Shown here piece by piece: positions 48,916 to 58,340 of a stretch of 64,000 bases of DNA. A program made the translations under genes and the position numbers. Location of the stretch: positions 496,001 through 560,000 of the forward strand of contig NZ_CP106881.1 of the NCBI RefSeq assembly GCF_023634805.2, written 5' to 3'. Under the pieces are notes generated by a model. It ran no database searches. It was not told where the DNA came from and saw nothing but the letters and a program-made list of their open reading frames with translations. This DNA comes from Comamonas endophytica. GTDB lineage: Bacteria; Pseudomonadota; Gammaproteobacteria; Burkholderiales; Burkholderiaceae_C. How positions within the stretch are numbered: position 1 is the first letter of the stretch; the number at the start of each line of letters is the position of its first letter.

Positions 48916-49908
48916 TCAATGCGCCGCCCCCTTCCCCCGCATGCGCTGCACCAGCGTCACCACCGCCAGCACCACACAACCCACCAGCGCCCCCACCGCC
49001 ACATGCACCAGCTGCGGCAGCAGGAAGCGCCAGAGGCCTGCCACCGGCCAGTTGGCAATGGCCTCGACTGCCGTGTCCAGCCCATGCTCGATGAACGGCA
49101 TGCCATGCACCAGCAGGCTGCCGCCGACCAGGAACATCGCGGCCGTGCCGACGATCGACAGCGTGCGCATCAGCCAGGGCGTGGCGGCCAGGATGCCGCG
49201 GCCCAGCGACTTGGCGGCGGCGCTGGTGCGCGCCATCAGCGCCAGGCCCACGTCGTCGAGCCGCACGATCAGCGCCACCAGGCCGTAGACCACCACGGTG
49301 ACCAGCAGCGCGACCAGCGACAGCACCAGCGCCTGCTCGACCAGCGGCTCGGACGAGACCGTGCCCAGCGCAATCGCGATGATTTCGGCCGACAGGATGA
49401 AGTCGGTGCGTATCGCGCCACTGACCTTGGTTTTTTCCAGCGCCTTCATATCCTGCGCCGTGGCGGCCACCGGGGCTGCTTCAGCCACATGCGCCTTGCC
49501 CGCGCGCCGCGCCTGGCGCTTTTGCCAGGAGTGGATGATTTTCTCCACGCCCTCGAAACACAGGAAGGCGCCGCCCACCATCAGCAGCGGAATGATCGCC
49601 CAGGGCAGGAACACGCTGATCAGCAGCGCCGCCGGCACCAGGATCACCTTGTTGATCAGCGAGCCCTTGGCCACGGCCCAGACCACGGCCAGCTCGCGGT
49701 TGGAATGCACGCCCGAGACCTGCTCGGCATTGAGCGCCAGGTCGTCGCCCAGCACGCCTGCGGTCTTTTGCGTCGCCAGCTTGGTCATTGTCACCACGTC
49801 GTCGGCCATGCCGGTCGACTGGCGCGCAGCGGTCTTGGCCATCAAGGCAATGTCGTCGAGCAAGGCGGTGATGTCATCGATGAGCATCAGCAAACCGGTT
49901 GCAGCCAT
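48916..49908 (-). CDS. DUF808 (YedI-like) inner-membrane protein
   Basis: A 330-residue integral membrane protein, full length for the DUF808 family, with about six hydrophobic segments. It starts MAATGLLMLIDDITALLDDI and has VSGVHSNRELAVVWAVAKGSL in the conserved middle. The function of the family is unknown. It is convergent with the efflux channel gene, from which it is separated by palindromic repeats. Confidence 0.88.
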   Translation of the reverse strand: MAATGLLMLIDDITALLDDIALMAKTAARQSTGMADDVVTMTKLATQKTAGVLGDDLALNAEQVSGVHSNRELAVVWAVAKGSLINKVILVPAALLISVFLPWAIIPLLMVGGAFLCFEGVEKIIHSWQKRQARRAGKAHVAEAAPVAATAQDMKALEKTKVSGAIRTDFILSAEIIAIALGTVSSEPLVEQALVLSLVALLVTVVVYGLVALIVRLDDVGLALMARTSAAAKSLGRGILAATPWLMRTLSIVGTAAMFLVGGSLLVHGMPFIEHGLDTAVEAIANWPVAGLWRFLLPQLVHVAVGALVGCVVLAVVTLVQRMRGKGAAH

Positions 49909-50068
49909 GGGATATCCTTTGTGAGTCGCCGGAGGTCGCAGCCATTGTGCCCGGCAAAAACGGCGCCGCTGTATCCTTGCTGCGCGAAGCCTGTAGGCAA
50001 AAGCCCCATACTGCGTGCTTCTTCACCGAAACCGCCTCGTCCTCACGATGCAGGCGCGTCGACCAGCC

Positions 50069-50851
50069 ATGTCAGGCTATCTCACCAAGCAGGAATCCGT
50101 TGCCGTCGAAGGCGTGGAGCAGCTCACCATCCGCTCCCTGCTCGACAAGCAGCAGTTCGATGATCCGCTGGGCGAAGCCGCGCGGCTGGGCATTTCCGAA
50201 GCGTTCTGGCCGCTGTTCGGGCAGCTGTGGCCCTCCGGCGAGCAGCTTGCGGCCTGCATGGCGGCGCGCCCGCGCGTGGCCGGCGAGCGCATCCTGGAGC
50301 TGGGCTGCGGCCTGGGGCTGGCCAGCCTGGTGTGCCACCGCCGCGGCGAGGACGTCACCGCCAGCGACTGCCATCCGCTGGCCGGCGCCTTCATGCGCGA
50401 GAACCTGCGGCTCAACCATCTGCCGCCGATGAAATTCCGCATCGGCCACTGGGGCGCCACGCACTCCGACGAGACCGCCTACGAACGCATGGACATCGCC
50501 GACCGCAACCATGACGATCTCACGCATGGCCGGCGCCACCTGCCCGAGGACTTCCAGTCCGCCACCAGCGAGCAAAGCGATGCCTGGGCCGTCGACGGGC
50601 GCTTCGACCTGATCGTCGGCAGCGATCTGCTCTACGAGCGCGATGCGCGCGCCACGCTGGCGCACTACATCGATTCGCACTGCACGCAGGCCGCGCAGAT
50701 CTGGGTGGTCGACCCCGACCGCGGCAACCGTTCGGCCTTCAGCCGCCAGATGGCCGAACTGGGCTTCGGCGTCGAGGAGCAGCGCCTGGACCGCGCCGCC
50801 AGCGCGCTGCTGCCGGCCTACAAGGGCCGGCTGCTCAAGTACCAGCGCTGA
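50069..50851 (+). CDS. class I SAM-dependent methyltransferase
   Basis: A 260-residue soluble methyltransferase with motif [14 protein letters not shown] at 75-87 and a motif IV-like [11 protein letters not shown] near 185. It resembles the METTL21/FAM86-type protein lysine methyltransferase group, but the substrate is a guess. The start is [10 protein letters not shown] (ATG 50069); ATG 50048 would add seven residues. Its end overlaps the convergent hmuV end by 17 nt. Confidence 0.8.
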   Translation: MSGYLTKQESVAVEGVEQLTIRSLLDKQQFDDPLGEAARLGISEAFWPLFGQLWPSGEQLAACMAARPRVAGERILELGCGLGLASLVCHRRGEDVTASDCHPLAGAFMRENLRLNHLPPMKFRIGHWGATHSDETAYERMDIADRNHDDLTHGRRHLPEDFQSATSEQSDAWAVDGRFDLIVGSDLLYERDARATLAHYIDSHCTQAAQIWVVDPDRGNRSAFSRQMAELGFGVEEQRLDRAASALLPAYKGRLLKYQR

Positions 50852-51629
50852 ACACCACCAGCGGCGCGCGCGTGTGCAGCGGATGCGGCAGCACCTGCAC
50901 CGGCATGTCATAGACCTGCTCGAGCGATTGCGGCGTCAGCACCTCGGCCGGCATGCCCTGCGCCACCGTGCGGCCCCTGGCCAGCAGCAGCAGGCGGTCG
51001 CACCACTGCGCCGCCAGGTTGACATCGTGCAGCACCACCAGCGCCGCGATGCCCTGGGCGCGCGCCAGCGCCTGCACCGTGCGCAGCAGCAGCAGCTGAT
51101 GCCGCGGATCGAGGCTGGAGGTCGGCTCGTCCAGCAGCAGCACGCGGTACTCCCCCGCCGCACGCGCGCCCAGCACCTGCGCCAGCACGCGCGCGAACTG
51201 CACGCGCTGCTGCTCGCCGCCCGACAGGCCCGGATAGCGCCGCTCGGCAAGACCCGTGGCATCGGCCTGCTGCAGCGCCTCGCGCAGCAGCGCCTCGTGC
51301 GCTGCGGGCGTGAGCTCGGGAAAGGGATAGGCCCCCATGGCGACGACATCGCGCACGGACAGATCGAAGCCCAGGCTGGGCGACTGCGGCAGCACCGCGC
51401 GGCGGCGCGCCAGCGCCGGGGGCTCCCAGCCGGACAATGCGCGGCCACCGAGTTCCAGCCGGCCGCTGCTGACAGGCAGTTCGCCGGCCAGCGTCGCCAG
51501 CAGCGTGGTCTTGCCGGCGCCGTTCGCCCCCAGCACGCCCAGCACCTCGCCGGCGCGCAGCTCGAGGTCGATGCCGAAAAGGATCTGCCGGGCGCCGCGC
51601 CGGCACCCCAGTTGATGGGCTGACAGCAT
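50835..51629 (-). CDS. hmuV: heme ABC transporter ATP-binding protein
   Basis: A 264-residue ATPase that powers heme import through HmuU: Walker [10 protein letters not shown] near 35, signature LSGGEQQRV, Walker [13 protein letters not shown]-loop VLHDVNL. This is the last gene of the hmu operon, 3 bp after hmuU. The final 17 nt overlap the convergent methyltransferase gene. Confidence 0.94.
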   Translation of the reverse strand: MLSAHQLGCRRGARQILFGIDLELRAGEVLGVLGANGAGKTTLLATLAGELPVSSGRLELGGRALSGWEPPALARRRAVLPQSPSLGFDLSVRDVVAMGAYPFPELTPAAHEALLREALQQADATGLAERRYPGLSGGEQQRVQFARVLAQVLGARAAGEYRVLLLDEPTSSLDPRHQLLLLRTVQALARAQGIAALVVLHDVNLAAQWCDRLLLLARGRTVAQGMPAEVLTPQSLEQVYDMPVQVLPHPLHTRAPLVVFSAGT

Positions 51630-51632
51630 GGC

Positions 51633-52682
51633 TCAATCCTTCCTTCTCGAGAGCATCCACAGCAGGAAGGGACCCCCTACCAGGCTGGTCACGATGCCTA
51701 TGGGCAGCTCGGCCGGAATCACCGCCAGCCGCGCGAACCAGTCGGCCAGCGTCAGTGCGATCGCGCCGCCGGCCAGGCAGTTGGGCAGCAGCCAGCGGTG
51801 GTCGGCGCCCAGCGGCAGGCGGATCAGATGCGGCACCACCAGGCCGACGAAGCCGATGCTTCCCGTGACAGCCACCAGCGGGCCGACCAGCAGCGCCGTC
51901 AGCACTACCAGCCGCCGGCGCAGGCGCTTGAGATCGAAGCCCAGATGCTGCGCCTCGCGCTCGCCCAGCAGCAGCGCGTTCATGGCGCGCCAGTCCCGCA
52001 GCAGCAGCGCGCTCAGCACCGCCACCAGCGGGGCGAGCCAGGCCAGCATGGTCCAGTTCGCACCGGCAAGGCTGCCCATGTTCCAGAAAGTGAGATTGCG
52101 CAGCTGCACGTCGCTGGCCTGAAAGGTGAAGAAGCCGACGATGCTGGCGCACAGCGCGTTGATCGCTACGCCCGCCAGCAGCAGATTGGCCACGCCCGGG
52201 CGGCGGGTGCCGAGCCGGTAGACCAGCGCCGTCGCCGCCAGGCTGCCGGCAAACGCCGCCGAGGCCACGCCCAGCATGCTGCCCACCCCCAGCACGATGG
52301 CCGCCACCGCGCCCGTGGCGCCGCCCAGCGAGATGCCCATCAGCCCGGGCTCGGCCAGCGGATTGCGGAACAGCGCCTGCATCACCGCGCCGGCCAGCGC
52401 CAGCCCGGCGCCGGCCACCAGGCCCAGCGCAATGCGCGGCAGGCGCACCTCGATCAGGATATTGCGCCACATCAGCGCCTCGTCGCTGCCCGGCATCGAC
52501 AGCAGCACCGGCAGCAGCTGCGTGCGCGGAATGTCCAGCGCGCCGCTGCCGGCCGAGCCCAGCGCCATCAGCGCGAGAAGAATGCACAGCGCAACGAACA
52601 CGGCGCCGGGGCCGGCGCGAAAGCGCGGGCGCACGGCGGCGGCAGGGGAAACGGCCACTTGCTGCATGGGATCGGCACGCAC
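51633..52682 (-). CDS. hmuU: heme ABC transporter permease
   Basis: A 349-residue FecCD/BtuC-family permease with about ten membrane helices. Family segments include EVRLPRIALGLVAGAGLALAG near 75-95, RNPLAEPGLMGISLGG near 105, and VGPLVAVTGSIGFVGLVVPH near 265. The start is a GTG at 52682 directly after the hmuT stop; an ATG five codons later is an alternative. It imports heme delivered by HmuT. Confidence 0.93.
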   Translation of the reverse strand: MRADPMQQVAVSPAAAVRPRFRAGPGAVFVALCILLALMALGSAGSGALDIPRTQLLPVLLSMPGSDEALMWRNILIEVRLPRIALGLVAGAGLALAGAVMQALFRNPLAEPGLMGISLGGATGAVAAIVLGVGSMLGVASAAFAGSLAATALVYRLGTRRPGVANLLLAGVAINALCASIVGFFTFQASDVQLRNLTFWNMGSLAGANWTMLAWLAPLVAVLSALLLRDWRAMNALLLGEREAQHLGFDLKRLRRRLVVLTALLVGPLVAVTGSIGFVGLVVPHLIRLPLGADHRWLLPNCLAGGAIALTLADWFARLAVIPAELPIGIVTSLVGGPFLLWMLSRRKD

Positions 52683-53519
52683 TCAGCGCGCCACGGCCTG
52701 GGTGGAAAAACCGGCGTCCAGCAGGCGCAGCGCCTCGGGCAGGCGCGGGCCGAAGCCCAGCAGCAGCAGATCGTCCATCACCACCACGCGCCGGCTTCTG
52801 GCCGCGGGCGTGGCGGCCAGGCCGGGCTGGGCCAGGAAGGCATCGAGTCCGCCGCTGGCGTCGACCGACATCCTGCCGGTGACGATCACCTCCGGGCGCA
52901 GCGCCACCGCGGCCTCCGCCGACAACGGCTTGTAGCCGCGCTGGCCGGCCAGCACGTTGCGCGCATCCATCAGCTTGAGCATGGCGGCCGCGGCGGTGTC
53001 GTCGCCCGCACCCTGCAGGCGGCCCGTGTGGCTGCTGATCAGCAGCACGCGCGGCTTGGCCGGGCTGGGCCGCACGGCCCGCAGGTCGGCGTGCAGCTTC
53101 TGCACCAGCGCCGCGCCGCGCGGCTCGATGTCGAGCGCCTTGGCCACGCCCATGATGCGCTGGTCCAGCGCCTCCAGGGTCGGCGCCGAAGGCAGGATGA
53201 CCACCAGGCTGCCCAGGCGGCGCAGTTGCTCGAGCGCGTGCAGCGGGCCGCTGTCTTCGGAGGCAAGCACCAGATCGGGCTTGAGGCTGGCGACGCCCTC
53301 GATGGAAAACGAACGGTAATAGCCGACCTTGGGCAGCCGGTGCGCCTCGGCGGGATAGATGCTCGATGCATCGGCGCCGACCAGGCGCTCTCCCGCGCCC
53401 AGCGCATAGATGATTTCGGTGACCGGCCCGCCCAGGCCGACGACGCGCGCGGGCGCTGCGGCCTGCGCAAGGGGGGCGCTGCAAAGAAGCAGGAGCAGCG
53501 CGGCGCGAAGGATATTCAT
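52683..53519 (-). CDS. hmuT: periplasmic heme-binding protein
   Basis: A 278-residue class III solute-binding protein: signal peptide (1-21, AQAA), then RVVGLGGPVTEIIYALGAG and VGYYRSFSIEGVASLKPDLV. The Tyr in VGYYRSF is in the position of the heme-ligand Tyr known in HmuT/ShuT (from memory). It carries heme from receptor to HmuUV, and the order in the operon agrees. Confidence 0.94.
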   Translation of the reverse strand: MNILRAALLLLLCSAPLAQAAAPARVVGLGGPVTEIIYALGAGERLVGADASSIYPAEAHRLPKVGYYRSFSIEGVASLKPDLVLASEDSGPLHALEQLRRLGSLVVILPSAPTLEALDQRIMGVAKALDIEPRGAALVQKLHADLRAVRPSPAKPRVLLISSHTGRLQGAGDDTAAAAMLKLMDARNVLAGQRGYKPLSAEAAVALRPEVIVTGRMSVDASGGLDAFLAQPGLAATPAARSRRVVVMDDLLLLGFGPRLPEALRLLDAGFSTQAVAR

Positions 53520-53573
53520 GGTGAGCGGGTAAGGGATAGCGAAGAAAGGGGCCCGGACAAGGGCCCTGCCGAA

Positions 53574-54608
53574 TCAGGCCGCGAGTGCCTGCGGGCTGAG
53601 CGACTGCAGCAGCTCGCGCCAGCCTTCGAGCTCGGGCTGGCCGGGCTTGCGCGCGCCGAAGAACTGCACGATCAGCTCCCCGCCGGCGCCGAACAGCTCC
53701 AGCGAGGTGACCCAGCCGTCGGTCGTGGGCTTGCGCACCACCCAGCTCGAGGCCACGGCCTCGGTGTTCAGGTGCAGGTTGAAGGATGCATCGAGCACGT
53801 TGAACCAGGGGCCGGTGCGCAGCAGCTTCTGCACGGGCCCGGTGTGGATCTGCACGATGCCGCGGTTGGCGACGAAGCACATGATCGGCAGCCGGGTCTC
53901 GGCGGCACCCGTCAGCATGCGCTCGACGGCATCGGCCTCGACCGGCTGGGCCAGGTCCTCGCCCGCGGCGCGCAGCGCGCCCACGCGCGAGACCTTGAAC
54001 TGGCGCAGCATGGTGAAGAAGTCATGCGTGTCCTTGAGCGCGAGCCAGTGGCTGCGCAGGCCCGCGGCGTCCGACGGGGCATCGGGCTCCACCGGCGCGG
54101 TGAAGGGCTCGATCAGCACCTCGGGCTTTTGCGCCGCGGCAAAGCGCGCGGCATAGGCATCCCAGGCGGCGCCGTCGGTCTGCTCGGTGCGGTAGATCTT
54201 GTGCACCGCCATGCCGGCCTTGTCGAAGAATTGCAGGCTCTGGCGGCCGTGCTCGGTCACGGCGTAGAAATGCTTCCAGCTGCCGAAGAACATGCGCAGG
54301 TCGATGTCCGGCCCGAGCACGATGCCGACCGGGCCATTGGCCTGGATGTCGAGGTAGCTGCCGTGGCGCTCGTGCACCGCATGGTCGTTGCGCGACAGCG
54401 CCATCACGGTGCCGAGCGCGCCCAGCGCGCCGAACAGTTCCTGCGGGCTGCCGGCCAGCGCGGTCGACGTGACGCCGCAATCGGCGGCCACGAGTTCGGC
54501 TTCGGTCACGCCCAGGCGCAGCGCGCGGTCGCGGATGCGCAACTTGGGTTCATCTTGCTGCAGCTGCGCGTGGCGCGCCTGCAGGCTGTCTTCGGTGGGA
54601 ACGGCCAT
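53574..54608 (-). CDS. hmuS: hemin-degrading/heme-handling protein HmuS
   Basis: A 344-residue cytoplasmic protein of the HemS/ChuX-HmuS family with two related halves (about 1-165 and 180-344), each with a VMALSRNDHAVHERHG or PIMCFVANRGIVQIHTG segment. It accepts imported heme and in some relatives degrades it or prevents toxicity. Length is normal. It lies between the HmuY-like lipoprotein and hmuT genes with short gaps of 72 and 54 bp. Confidence 0.93.
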   Translation of the reverse strand: MAVPTEDSLQARHAQLQQDEPKLRIRDRALRLGVTEAELVAADCGVTSTALAGSPQELFGALGALGTVMALSRNDHAVHERHGSYLDIQANGPVGIVLGPDIDLRMFFGSWKHFYAVTEHGRQSLQFFDKAGMAVHKIYRTEQTDGAAWDAYAARFAAAQKPEVLIEPFTAPVEPDAPSDAAGLRSHWLALKDTHDFFTMLRQFKVSRVGALRAAGEDLAQPVEADAVERMLTGAAETRLPIMCFVANRGIVQIHTGPVQKLLRTGPWFNVLDASFNLHLNTEAVASSWVVRKPTTDGWVTSLELFGAGGELIVQFFGARKPGQPELEGWRELLQSLSPQALAA

Positions 54609-54680
54609 GGTGAAATCTTCTTCGGTGAAAGGAGGAAAAACGCCCGGCGGCGGGCTTGCCGCCGGGGTTTGCGCTGCGCC

Positions 54681-56018
54681 TCAGGGCTGGGGCTGGACGT
54701 CGAAGTCGATGGTCCAGGTCTGCTGGCTGGTCGCGACGCTGGGGTTGGCATACGCGATGTTCGACAGATGGAAGCGCGCGTAGGTGTTGCCTTCGCCGCC
54801 GCGCAGCAGGCTGGCGCTCTCGCTGTTGGCCTTGATCAGATGGGCCACTGCGGGCAGGCCGGCGGCCGTGGAAGCGGCCACCGTCGGGTGGTAGGTGAAC
54901 CAGCCGTAGTTCAGCGGGTTCGGGTAGGTGCCGGTGTAGGCGGGGTTGGGCTGCAGCGGCGACGTGGTCGCGTCCTTGACCCAGTTCGCGGCCCGGGCCG
55001 GCACTGCGAGATCGGAGGCGCCCAGGTCGGCCTGGGTGGCGGCCAGGTTCGCGGCGTTGGTGAACTGGGCGGCCACCGGCTTGCCCTGGGCATCGTAGAA
55101 ACCGGCGGGCGTCTTGGCCAGGAAGCCGGCCACCGTGCCGCTGCCCGACTCGCCGCCGTTGAGCTTGAAGTTGTAGCGGTTGAAGGCGATGTGCCAGGTG
55201 CCGGTGGCGCTCGAGACGGCGCCCGCGGCCAGGTCGAAATACACCCAGTCGGCGCCGCTGGCGTTGACGCTGGCCGAGCGCACGACGGCCGGCGCGCTGC
55301 GGTCCACCCAGCGGAACGAGGGGTAGCCGGAGGTCGTGCCGCCCGCGCCGCCATAGTAGCCCGTGACCTGCAGCGCGAACACCGGCGCGGTGACGGTGCC
55401 GGCCGTGCTGGCGCTGGCGCTGTCGGTGGTGATCAGGAAGGTGCGGTAGTTGGGGTAGAGGCGGTGGTCGGTGCTGCCGCCCACGCCGTATTCGAAGGCT
55501 GCGGAGGCAATCGAGTTGCTGCCGGTGAACACGCCGCTGGCGGAGTCCTTCGCATACACCGTCGCGGGCAGCGGGCCGGCGGTGGGATCGGTGGTGGCAT
55601 TCGCCCAGGTCTTGAGCTGGGTCCAGGTCTGGGTCAGAGGGCCGCCGAAGGCGCCGCCCTGGCCGCTGCCGCTGGTGCCGCTGTTGGTCCAGAAGGTCGC
55701 CGTCATGCCCGCGCTCTTGATCTTCAGGTCCCAGGCCGTGCCGCTGCAATCGGGCACTTCGGCCTTGGCGTTGAAGTCATAGCAGACAGATGCGCCGGAA
55801 GCGGGCAGCGCCACGTTCCACTGCGCCGACTGCGTGAAGCCGACGGGCGTGGGTTCGGGCGTTGGTGTCGGCGTGGGCGTCGGTGCGGGCGTCACGGGCG
55901 CGGTGGGGTCGCTGGCCGCATCGTCGCCGCCGCCGCCACCGCCGCAGGCCGTGAGTACCACCGCTACGGCCATCGCCAGCGCGGTCTTGCCAAAAGTCAG
56001 GGAAGGTGCATGGATCAT
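54681..56018 (-). CDS. hmuY: HmuY-like heme-binding lipoprotein with two tandem domains
   Basis: A 445-residue surface or periplasmic lipoprotein: lipobox LTAC (Cys25), a Gly/Asp patch, a Pro/Thr linker (about 36-58), then two related domains. Domain 1 has CYDFNAK..AWDLKIKS..TNSGTSGSGQGGAFGG; domain 2 has WVYFDLAAG..TWHIAFNRYNFKLNGGES. These match the HmuY fold pattern (Trp-x-x-F/L, then N-G-G-x-SG). HmuY proteins bind heme and pass it to the partner TonB receptor, encoded here 18 bp upstream. The tandem arrangement could bind two hemes or mimic a dimer. The gene symbol is by family resemblance. Confidence 0.82.
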   Translation of the reverse strand: MIHAPSLTFGKTALAMAVAVVLTACGGGGGGDDAASDPTAPVTPAPTPTPTPTPEPTPVGFTQSAQWNVALPASGASVCYDFNAKAEVPDCSGTAWDLKIKSAGMTATFWTNSGTSGSGQGGAFGGPLTQTWTQLKTWANATTDPTAGPLPATVYAKDSASGVFTGSNSIASAAFEYGVGGSTDHRLYPNYRTFLITTDSASASTAGTVTAPVFALQVTGYYGGAGGTTSGYPSFRWVDRSAPAVVRSASVNASGADWVYFDLAAGAVSSATGTWHIAFNRYNFKLNGGESGSGTVAGFLAKTPAGFYDAQGKPVAAQFTNAANLAATQADLGASDLAVPARAANWVKDATTSPLQPNPAYTGTYPNPLNYGWFTYHPTVAASTAAGLPAVAHLIKANSESASLLRGGEGNTYARFHLSNIAYANPSVATSQQTWTIDFDVQPQP

Positions 56019-56036
56019 TTGCTTTTCTTTCTGTGA

Positions 56037-58031
56037 TTAACGAACGGCATCCAGGCTGATGCGGGCGCCGAGGTAGAGGAAGCGCCCCGCCACGGGCCCG
56101 AAATCGCTGGCATTGGAAAAATCGCGCTGCCGGTTGGTGAGGTTCTTCACGCCGAAGAACGCGGTCACGTCGCGGCCGAGCTTCTGGTTGACGACGAAAT
56201 CCAGCGTGGCCCAGCCGGGCGAGCGCTCGGGGCTGGTCGAAGCCGCGAGCTCGCTGCTCTGGTAGCGCGCGCGCACCGACAGCTCGGTCGCGGGCTGCAG
56301 CTGCCAGTCGAAGCCGACGCGCGCGATCGAGCGCGGGCGGCGCGTGAGTTCCTGGCCGGTGTTCAGGTCCTCGGTGTCGGTGAAGGTGTAGCCAGCGTTC
56401 AGCGCCAGCACGCTGCTGGCCTGCCACCGGGCGCCGGTCTCCAGGCCCTGGGTGCGGGCGCGCGACACGTTGCGGTAGGTATAGGCGGCAATGCCGTTGA
56501 CGACCTCGAAGTTCTCGGTGTCGGTCTGGATCAGGTCGCGCACCCGGTTGTGGAACAGGTTGGCGCTCAGGCTCAGGCGCTCGTTCCAGGTGGCGGTGCC
56601 GCCGAACTGGAAGCTGTTCGAGGACTCGGGCTTGAGGTTCGGGTTGCCCAGCACGACGTAACCCAGCGCGCTGTGATCGAACAGGTAATGGCGCTCCTTC
56701 AGGTTGGGCACGCGGTAGCCCTGGCCGAAGTTGGCGCGCAGCACGGTTTTCCAGGCATCGCCCGTCGGCAGGTTGGCGCGCAGGCCGATCTTGGGCGCGT
56801 AATGGGTGCCGAAATCCGAGTCGTCCTGCGCTCGCAGGCCCAGCACCATCTCCCAGGTGTCGTTGAACAGGATGTCGTTCTGCAGAAACAGCTCGTGCGA
56901 CGTGCGCTCGGCACTGCGCGCCAGCTCGGAGATGCCGTTGGCGTTCTGGCGCAGGCGCTCGCGGTGCACGTCGGCGCCGAACTGCCACAGCTGGCGCTGC
57001 CATGCCGGCAGGTCCACCTGCAGCGAGACATGCTCGGTGCGCTGCGACGAGTTGCGGCGCGCGGTGCCCACCGCATTGGAATACTCCCGCGTGGCGCTGT
57101 CGTAGTCCTCCGTCACGCCCGCCAGGCGCGTCTTCACGCCATTGCCGAAGCGCCACTGGCCGCCGTAGGCCAGGCGGTCGCGCGTGATGTCCTCGGTCTT
57201 GCGCTGCGGCACATAGGTCGGCGGCGCGAAGTAGGTGTAGCGCTGGGTGTCGGTCTCGCGGTAGCGGCTGGCGTCCAGCCAGAACTGGCCCGCGGGCGTG
57301 GGCAGCCATTCCAGGCGGCCGCTGTACTGCTCGCGCCGGATGGCATCGCCCTGGCGGCTCCAGGCATCGGGATCGACCGCGAAGCCCTTGTTGTCCAGCA
57401 CGTCGGCCGCGACGCTGGCGCGCCACTGCTGGCTGCCGCCGCCCACGCGCACATTGCCGTGCGCATTGCCCGGGCTGCCCACGTTCTGGCCGCCGTAGGT
57501 GCCCACATCCGCGGTTGCCTCGGCCGACAGGCCCGGTGCGATGCGCCGCGTGATCACGTTGATGACCCCGCCCATGGCCGAGCTGCCGTACTGCGCGGAG
57601 CTCGCGCCCTTCACCACCTCGATGCGCTCGACCTCGGTCAGCAGGTATTGCGACACATCGACCGAGGAGCCGGTGCTGGCCGAGATCGGCAGACCGTCGA
57701 TCAGCACCAGGACCTGGTCGCTGGTCATGCCCTGCAGCGAGACCTGGAAGCCCGACTTGCCGTGGATTTCCGTGAGCTGCAGGCCGGGAACGTTCTCCAG
57801 CGCGTCCTTGAGCGTGCGCGCCTGGGTGCGCTGCATCTCGCGGCGGTCGACCACATCCGTGGGGACAGGGGTTTCATCGAGCGTTTTCTCCGAGCGCGTG
57901 CCGGTGACCACGACGGTGTTCAGAGCCGTTACCTCCTGCGCCTGCACTGCAGCGGCTGCCAACAAAGGAAAAAGCAAAACGCCCAGGCGTAGGGGAGGAG
58001 CGCAGCGCTGCTGGGGAAACTGGGAAGGCAC
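56037..58031 (-). CDS. hmuR: TonB-dependent heme/hemoglobin receptor
   Basis: A 664-residue outer-membrane receptor and first gene of the hmu operon. After a signal peptide (VQAQ) come a TonB box (NTVVVTGTRS), a plug with VSLQGMTSDQVLVLIDGLP and IEVVKGASSAQYGSSAMGG, and a barrel ending in ARISLDAVR. The NPNL motif known in heme receptors is present (GNPNLKPES); the neighbouring FRAP motif reads YRVPN instead. I chose GTG 58031, since upstream starts would place the Fur box inside the gene. It passes heme to periplasmic HmuT. Confidence 0.92.
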   Translation of the reverse strand: MPSQFPQQRCAPPLRLGVLLFPLLAAAAVQAQEVTALNTVVVTGTRSEKTLDETPVPTDVVDRREMQRTQARTLKDALENVPGLQLTEIHGKSGFQVSLQGMTSDQVLVLIDGLPISASTGSSVDVSQYLLTEVERIEVVKGASSAQYGSSAMGGVINVITRRIAPGLSAEATADVGTYGGQNVGSPGNAHGNVRVGGGSQQWRASVAADVLDNKGFAVDPDAWSRQGDAIRREQYSGRLEWLPTPAGQFWLDASRYRETDTQRYTYFAPPTYVPQRKTEDITRDRLAYGGQWRFGNGVKTRLAGVTEDYDSATREYSNAVGTARRNSSQRTEHVSLQVDLPAWQRQLWQFGADVHRERLRQNANGISELARSAERTSHELFLQNDILFNDTWEMVLGLRAQDDSDFGTHYAPKIGLRANLPTGDAWKTVLRANFGQGYRVPNLKERHYLFDHSALGYVVLGNPNLKPESSNSFQFGGTATWNERLSLSANLFHNRVRDLIQTDTENFEVVNGIAAYTYRNVSRARTQGLETGARWQASSVLALNAGYTFTDTEDLNTGQELTRRPRSIARVGFDWQLQPATELSVRARYQSSELAASTSPERSPGWATLDFVVNQKLGRDVTAFFGVKNLTNRQRDFSNASDFGPVAGRFLYLGARISLDAVR

Positions 58032-58340
58032 GTGGAAAACCCGTAAAACCGAAAGAAGTAACGAATAATAATGATTCGCATTTGTTTTACAACGTTTGTT
58101 GCAAAACACTGACAGCCGCCAGGGAGCTTTCTGAAGCTGGCTTGCGCACGGCGATGTACTTGGTCTCCTATACGCCTTGACAGGCAACCGCGGCCACTGA
58201 CTTGCATGCCAGCGGCAATGGCGCCGCTTGCGCGGGCCGGCTTACAAATGCAGGAGCTTTCGCGCAAGAAGGCGGCGGGTGGCTGGCAAAGAACGCAGCT
58301 TCGATGGCGTTATCGTGCGTTGAATTCGACGAGCTCCGCG
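58032..58340. other. divergent control region of hmu and hut operons
   Basis: A 309-bp gap between the hmuR start (leftward) and the hutH start (rightward). It has the Fur box (58067-58085) and, adjoining it, a near-perfect 10-bp inverted repeat GTTTTACAAC/GTTGCAAAAC (58084-58107, one mismatch). No histidine-operon regulator gene lies here. The rest shows nothing distinctive. Confidence 0.6.
58067..58085 (-). promoter_or_regulatory. Fur box of the hmu operon
   Basis: AATAATGATTCGCATTTGT; its reverse complement matches about 13 of 19 positions of the Fur consensus recalled as GATAATGATAATCATTATC. It is AT-rich in GC-rich DNA and lies 36 bp upstream of hmuR. Iron-Fur repression of heme uptake is standard, so the call is well supported by context. 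Confidence 0.72.

Noticed and set aside
51798..56036. Very long open frame on the plus strand (over 1400 codons) opposite the hmu genes
   Set aside because: It is antisense to five well-identified heme genes, is rich in Arg/Gln/His/Ala with no domain, and is the expected shadow of GC-biased third positions.
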